Assembly: GCA_035290965.1 (NCBI GenBank)
Contig: DATDTD010000071.1
Coordinates: 89,127-153,126 of the forward strand
Source of the DNA: JAGVNX01 sp035290965
Lineage (GTDB): Archaea; Iainarchaeota; Iainarchaeia; Iainarchaeales; GCA-2688035
Length of the DNA: 64,000 bases
Direction of reading: 5' to 3'
Part shown: positions 61,001 through 64,000 of the stretch, piece after piece
Layout of the letters: every line of letters starts with the position of its first letter
Numbering within the stretch: the first letter of the stretch is position 1
Made by a program: the position numbers and the translations under genes
The notes under the pieces: generated by a model
Seen by the model: the letters and a program-made list of their open reading frames with translations, nothing else
Told to the model about the DNA's origin: nothing
The model's database searches: none

Positions 61001-61746
61001 ACTCCTGTATCGATTATTGCTATTGTAACCCCCTTTCCCGTAAGGCAGTCTGCACCGCTGCAGCTCTGCAGGCTCGAATTCAATTGCCAGACCTTGTCGG
61101 CATTTATCAAAGGAACAGAATCAAGCAGGCTTGCCCTGACTTCAAGGTTGGGATAAACAGCCCTTACATTCGGGTCTGCCTTTACAAGTTCAAGTTCCTC
61201 CTGGGAAAGAGTTGCGGAAATCGCATTGATTGTGTTCTTGTAATTGTTTTCCGGCTTGATGCCTGAAAATTTTTTTGCAAAATCAGCCTGTTCCGCATCA
61301 ATTTTTTTTGCCTGGCTTGCAAGCTCTGCGGAAAGGCTTTTTTCAATTGCATCGGCCTGGCTTGCTTTATTCTCTTTTTTTAATTCCTTGATTTCTTTCA
61401 GGCGCGCGCTTCTTGTTTCAAGGACGGGCTCCTCCAAAAATTCTATTATATAACTGTCAAGCTTTGCTTTCCTCTCCTTTATTTCGGAAAATTTTTCTCC
61501 GGAAGCATTATCCGGAGAAGGCAGCCCCTGCGGTTCGGGAATGCTTCCCTGAGCGCCGCCCGGCTGTCCCGGCTCGGGGGTTGTGCCGTGTGTCAGCGCA
61601 TCCTGTATTTCAGATATATTGTCCTGAATGCCGGACTGCAAAACGTTGCCCGACTGCGTCAGCATTATTATTGCAATTGTCCCGATCAAAACAGCCTGGC
61701 TTATGAGAATAAGATATTCAAGACTTCCCTGCGCTTTAAAATTCAT
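58099..61746 (-). CDS. subtilisin-like protease with pilin-like N-terminus and FG-GAP repeats
   Basis: This protein has 1215 residues. The start AQGSLEYLILISQAVLIGTI is a class III, type-IV-pilin-like signal. A Glu/Lys-rich region (residues 85-205) resembles a subtilase propeptide (NVRAVYPNLEVRA). Catalytic Asp246 (IIDTGVYYPHPD), His285 (DQGHGTHVAA), Asn390 (AAGNSGPG) and Ser498 (GTSMATPHVSG) form an S8 peptidase. After beta domains come eight D-I/L-D-N-D-G FG-GAP/VCBS repeats (about 830-1200), a calcium-binding propeller. It is probably a surface or pilus-linked protease. Confidence 0.9.
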   Translation of the reverse strand: MNFKAQGSLEYLILISQAVLIGTIAIIMLTQSGNVLQSGIQDNISEIQDALTHGTTPEPGQPGGAQGSIPEPQGLPSPDNASGEKFSEIKERKAKLDSYIIEFLEEPVLETRSARLKEIKELKKENKASQADAIEKSLSAELASQAKKIDAEQADFAKKFSGIKPENNYKNTINAISATLSQEELELVKADPNVRAVYPNLEVRASLLDSVPLINADKVWQLNSSLQSCSGADCLTGKGVTIAIIDTGVYYPHPDLGGCLGINCKVIGGYDFVNHDNDPLDDQGHGTHVAATAAGNGTLKGVAPDAKIVAYKVLNSAGSGNFDDVIAAIERSTDPNQDGDFSDYLDIISLSLGGDCLGTYDEYCGPDDPVSQAIDRAVNAGVVAVIAAGNSGPGASTIGTPATARKAITVGAVYKKDYSQQYWSDVNPRKDQITSFSSRGPVNFLDASGEQQTMIKPDVLAPGAFICAARYDNIFPEGQHSYYYPCIDNVHVLLAGTSMATPHVSGAVALLIQKNPAFTPGEIKTILKNTAVDLGYSLNLQGSGRIDTDAAIRAEGEPLTAEITVGGKFVSGGTMEITGSAKGTDFEKYSIYSKREDCSGAAAWTKLYESPVPVENSILFDWDTSHWGEQKLELKLVVEGQNKISEAFSLLEIKNTEITEPFDLNEYAAGLDSVHQAVFNPKNQIEIKGTAAGPDFEKYEVWLCPKGYSSIGQCTKEGLSLPNNGLAPVVKGTLATLNFPAGFGTGFYNILLDNYSGGQMIRKSVIIHIDTDLHEGWPKRGFLSNIPLDQPTIADIDNDGKNDLVTAYGQTINVADDRGISLSGWPITVNNGLFFGPAVGDIDNDGFKEIAVGGYTGWVSAFRHDGTNFFPPIGSIGVTLAPVLADIDNDGFQEILLSNAGIYIHVVKKNGTEMWRKRLDPVFSGLFSPVESPAVADLDNDGYKEIVYANSSCPSSSSCAYSAMASRVWALDRLGNILSGWPKDVLQGGKISRVVLADIDNDGQKEILAGFSEGYVYAWNLDGSIVPGWQIHTETYTSYSGGYLQGPVVGDIDNDGQLEIVFTAIPPSSDSRLPSNCIFVYDNGTIANGFPVCMNYSTIRSSFDGLPVLANLDSDPQMEIFVQGKTSYRLNNLYPIYAINNDGSVVTGFPKFIDNSSPMGNTTAVGDIDNDGKNELIVSTSSRVTTFVYDTQGTSGSDEWPVFQNNARHTGCYGC

Positions 61747-61837
61747 GAAAAAATAAAGGCAAACCAGATATTAATACTTTCTGAGGGCTGATTTTACAAA
61801 GATAACTATAAATACGAGAAATAAATCTGTATTATGC

Positions 61838-62524
61838 ATGCAGACAAATTACGCAAAGAATTCGCTTCTTCTTGTTCTCGGAATTGCAGTTGTAGCAGCG
61901 GGAATTTTTGTTGCTTTGAACCTGAACAGCCAGAGCAGCGGAAAATTCTCACTTGCGCTTGCTGGCTGCAGCACAACAGACAGCGGCTATAACCTTGCGA
62001 AATCAGGCACATGCACTGATGCGGAAAGCAATTATTTCGAATCCTGCGTCGGCTCAAAGCTTTTTGAATATTCCTGTTCAAACAACAAATGCGTGGGCGC
62101 ACAGGTTTCATGCCCTGTAGGCAGCGTATGCTCCATAGGGGCATGCATTCCGATCGCTGCCTGCATTGATTCGGACAACGGCAACAATACAAGCGTTGCG
62201 GGAACATGCACTGATTACAGCGGAGCGCATCCGGATTACTGCATTGACTCAACAAGAGTTGCAGAATATGTATGCGGAGGATACGCCTGCACAAAAGGAC
62301 CGGGAACTCCCTGCCCTTCGGGAAAGCACTGCATTAACGGCGTATGCACAAACTCGCCATGCGGAAACGGAATAATAGACAACGGGGAAACCTGTGACGG
62401 AACTGATTTTGGCGGGCAAACATGCTTTTCTTATGGATATGCCGGAGGAACGCTTACATGCGCCCCGGACTGCGAAAGCATTAATACAAATTCCTGTATA
62501 ACAGTGCAGTCATGCAACGGCTGA
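61838..62524 (+). CDS. secreted cysteine-rich protein
   Basis: This protein of 228 residues has one N-terminal membrane helix (residues 9-28) and over 20 cysteines in repeats (CSTTDSGYNLAKSGTCTD, DCESINTNSC). The end CGNGIIDNGETCDGTDFGGQ, then CAPDCESINTNSC, matches the Myxococcus-type Cys-rich repeat (DUF4215-like). Such repeats occur on extracellular proteins. It is divergent from the large protease gene. Function unknown. Confidence 0.75.
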   Translation: MQTNYAKNSLLLVLGIAVVAAGIFVALNLNSQSSGKFSLALAGCSTTDSGYNLAKSGTCTDAESNYFESCVGSKLFEYSCSNNKCVGAQVSCPVGSVCSIGACIPIAACIDSDNGNNTSVAGTCTDYSGAHPDYCIDSTRVAEYVCGGYACTKGPGTPCPSGKHCINGVCTNSPCGNGIIDNGETCDGTDFGGQTCFSYGYAGGTLTCAPDCESINTNSCITVQSCNG

Positions 62525-62532
62525 AATGCAAA

Positions 62533-63066
62533 TCAGCTTTCCGAAGCAATTTTCTTTCCAAGGGAAAAGCACTCGCGCATTTTTTTTTCATTCTTATAAA
62601 TCTCAACTGCATGCGCCTTTGCCCTTATTCTCCTGATTATTTTCATTGAGCAGATTTCACAGAAACGCACCATTGCCTTCTCGGGATTTTTCAAGGAAGC
62701 CCCGCCTTCAGCGCCCACAACAAGCAGAACAACTTTTTTTCCCTTAAATGCCTGTTCCCAGTGCGGGCAAAACCTGTCAAAAAAGTTTTTCATTAAACCC
62801 GAAACATTGTCGAAATAATTCGGAGAGCCGAGAATAATCACATCCGCATTCGCAAGCTTGGGATAAATAATGCGCATGTCATCGGAAAGCCTGCAGGATT
62901 TTGTCTTTTCGCAGCAAAGGCAGCCGTCGCACATCAAAATGTTTTTCTCCCTGAGAAGAACAAGCTCTATCTGCGCGCCCGCCTCTTTCGAACCGTCAAG
63001 AATGCGCTTGAGCATTGCCTCTGTATTCCCTCTCCTTGAAGAGCCGCAGATTGCAAGAACCTTCAT
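62533..63066 (-). CDS. flavodoxin-like NADPH-dependent FMN reductase/iron-sulphur flavoprotein
   Basis: This protein of 177 residues starts MKVLAICGSSRRGNTEAMLKR, the phosphate-binding loop of flavodoxin-like reductases. A cluster CDGCLCCEKTKSC near residues 45-57 resembles the compact cysteine motif of archaeal iron-sulphur flavoproteins. ILGSPNYFDNVSGLMKNFFDR is the FMN-binding segment. It may transfer electrons to quinones or metals. The frame extends 55 codons upstream but that part lacks support. Confidence 0.85.
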   Translation of the reverse strand: MKVLAICGSSRRGNTEAMLKRILDGSKEAGAQIELVLLREKNILMCDGCLCCEKTKSCRLSDDMRIIYPKLANADVIILGSPNYFDNVSGLMKNFFDRFCPHWEQAFKGKKVVLLVVGAEGGASLKNPEKAMVRFCEICSMKIIRRIRAKAHAVEIYKNEKKMRECFSLGKKIASES

Positions 63067-63127
63067 TTTTTCCCCACTATGTAGAATGAACAAAAAGGAT
63101 TTAAACTTCTTCAGGCATTGTTTTCTC

Positions 63128-63844
63128 ATGAAGCCGAGAGTAAGGAGAACAAGGGCTGACTGGAGCAATCCCTTTGCGCTCAACGACGCAATTGCTTCGG
63201 CAAGAAGGCAGAGCTCGCATTCGCGCAGCATCTGGCAGGAAATGGAATCAACGCACGGCGCTGGAAGCGTGCAGGCAAAAACAGCAAAGCGCGCCTATTT
63301 GGATTCAAGAAGGGAATACGGAAAAATTGACATTGCGGGAAAAAGGCAGAGGTTCATGGACCAGAGGGAAGGCTTTAACATTGAAAACCCGCTTGCCTTT
63401 CAGGGAAGGCTGTTTAATTTTTTGAGAAGCGCAAAATCGAATTCTCCATTTGCAATTGCAGTAATAGACCTTGACTATTTGAAACATCTCAATGATACTG
63501 GAGGGCATGCCGCGGGCAACAGCGCATTAAAAGCAGTTATTGCATCCCTGAACAAAATAGCAAAAGAGCACAAGGGATTTGCGGCAAGCTGGACAAGAGG
63601 GGACGAATTCAGGATTTTTGCGCCAATAAGCGCGAAAGAGCTTGCAAAGGCAATTGACTCTGAAAGAAAACTGTTAAACCAAAAGGGATATGCTTTTTCC
63701 GCAGGAGTAACTGACAATGAAATTGCAGGGCTTTCAGATTTGAATGAGCCTGACAAAAAAGTTGCAAAAATGTCAAGGCAGGCAGACAAGGCTGTTTACA
63801 ATGCAAAAACAGCAGGCAGAAACAGGGTTAAAATTGCGGGATGA
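63128..63844 (+). CDS. GGDEF-domain protein (RGDEF variant)
   Basis: This protein of 238 residues has a basic N-terminal half, without membrane helices or sensor motifs, and a GGDEF-like fold: AVIDLDYLKHLNDTGGHAAGN supplies the metal-binding Asp and the GH turn, ASWTRGDEFRIFAP is the GGDEF loop with the first Gly replaced by Arg, and ADKAVYNAKTAGRNRV closes the fold. Known diguanylate cyclases make c-di-GMP; the RGDEF form may be active or a binding domain. The ATG at 63128 is chosen since the upstream part overlaps the reductase. Confidence 0.8.
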   Translation: MKPRVRRTRADWSNPFALNDAIASARRQSSHSRSIWQEMESTHGAGSVQAKTAKRAYLDSRREYGKIDIAGKRQRFMDQREGFNIENPLAFQGRLFNFLRSAKSNSPFAIAVIDLDYLKHLNDTGGHAAGNSALKAVIASLNKIAKEHKGFAASWTRGDEFRIFAPISAKELAKAIDSERKLLNQKGYAFSAGVTDNEIAGLSDLNEPDKKVAKMSRQADKAVYNAKTAGRNRVKIAG

Positions 63845-63851
63845 AAAAAAA

Positions 63852-64000
63852 TCAGTTCCAGCCGCCCCTGTGCGGCTCAATCCTTTTTTGGCAAACATCC
63901 TGCAAAGATTTCGCTGCAGCCCTGAGTGAAATTAGCTGCGCTGAAATTCTCAGAAAACTTGCTTCTGTTCCTGCATGTTTCTCAGCATACTGTCCGCTTT
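63852..64000 (-). CDS. C-terminal fragment of a hypothetical protein
   Basis: A minus-strand frame enters from the right edge and stops at 63852, giving 48 residues, ending LQDVCQKRIEPHRGGWN. The text is helical and plausible, with no stop over 49 codons, but too short to assign to a family. Confidence 0.45.
   Translation of the reverse strand, partial: SGQYAEKHAGTEASFLRISAQLISLRAAAKSLQDVCQKRIEPHRGGWN

Noticed and set aside
1..64000. CRISPR array
   Set aside because: I saw no regularly spaced direct repeats with unique spacers and no cas genes; the 14-bp repeats at 12 and 17 kb are too few and too short.

Overview
ORGANISM. The window is chromosomal DNA of an archaeon. Evidence: archaeal ribosomal proteins P0/L10, P1/L12, L1, L11 and L40e, Spt5/NusG, SecE, FEN1, a UbiA-type lipid-ether prenyltransferase, GatE, TATA-like boxes, archaeal tRNAs and a bulge-helix-bulge (BHB) splice site. 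Small size, many short genes, several uncharacterised secreted proteins and bacterial-like acquisitions (long-form AspRS, GatCAB, a GGDEF protein) suit a DPANN-type lineage (Diapherotrites-like is a guess). Core genes have moderate GC; 12-23 kb, 25.3-29.8 kb and the homing endonuclease genes are visibly more AT-rich. LAYOUT. 1-2914: nucleotide-sugar genes. 2989-11593: secreted Lon-like S16 protease, SMC-type ATPase with a Rad50-like zinc hook, helical and membrane proteins, TIM-barrel isomerase, second nucleotidyltransferase. 12.0-17.3 kb: AT-rich island with a type IIG restriction-modification protein, an insertion sequence (DUF2080-like protein plus SWIM/DDE transposase) and tiny membrane proteins, bracketed by clusters of a 14-bp repeat. 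17.3-23.2 kb: secreted proteins including a 1315-residue propeller/zincin protein. 23.4-32.2 kb: the ftsZ-secE-nusG-rpl11-rpl1-rpl10-rpl12 cluster, split between rpl11 and rpl1 by about 4.5 kb of accessory genes. 32.3-41.0 kb: fen1, HD proteins, two tail-to-tail PIN/ribbon-helix-helix pairs, pcm, a regulator, DGGGP synthase, L40e, tRNA-Glu followed by a Fic gene, and a MagIII-like glycosylase. 41.1-47.7 kb: bacterial-type aspS with gatC-gatA-(29-codon ORF)-MBL hydrolase-gatB. 47.9-52.6 kb: regulators, two LAGLIDADG genes, tRNA-Ile and a split, permuted tRNA-Gln. 52.7-64 kb: beta-helix protein, MFS transporter, gatE, subtilisin-like protease with FG-GAP repeats, cysteine-rich protein, flavodoxin-like reductase, GGDEF protein. 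HOW THE GENES WORK TOGETHER. The translation genes form a coherent set: AspRS beside GatCAB suggests Asn-tRNA made by transamidation, GatE (with GatD elsewhere) would make Gln-tRNA, and tRNA-Gln itself is encoded here in two pieces. The strongest novel signal is that tRNA-Gln(UUG): its 3' half (50834-50868) lies upstream of its 5' half (51046-51083) on the same strand, and their flanks form a perfect BHB. Second is the SMC head/Rad50 hook chimera.
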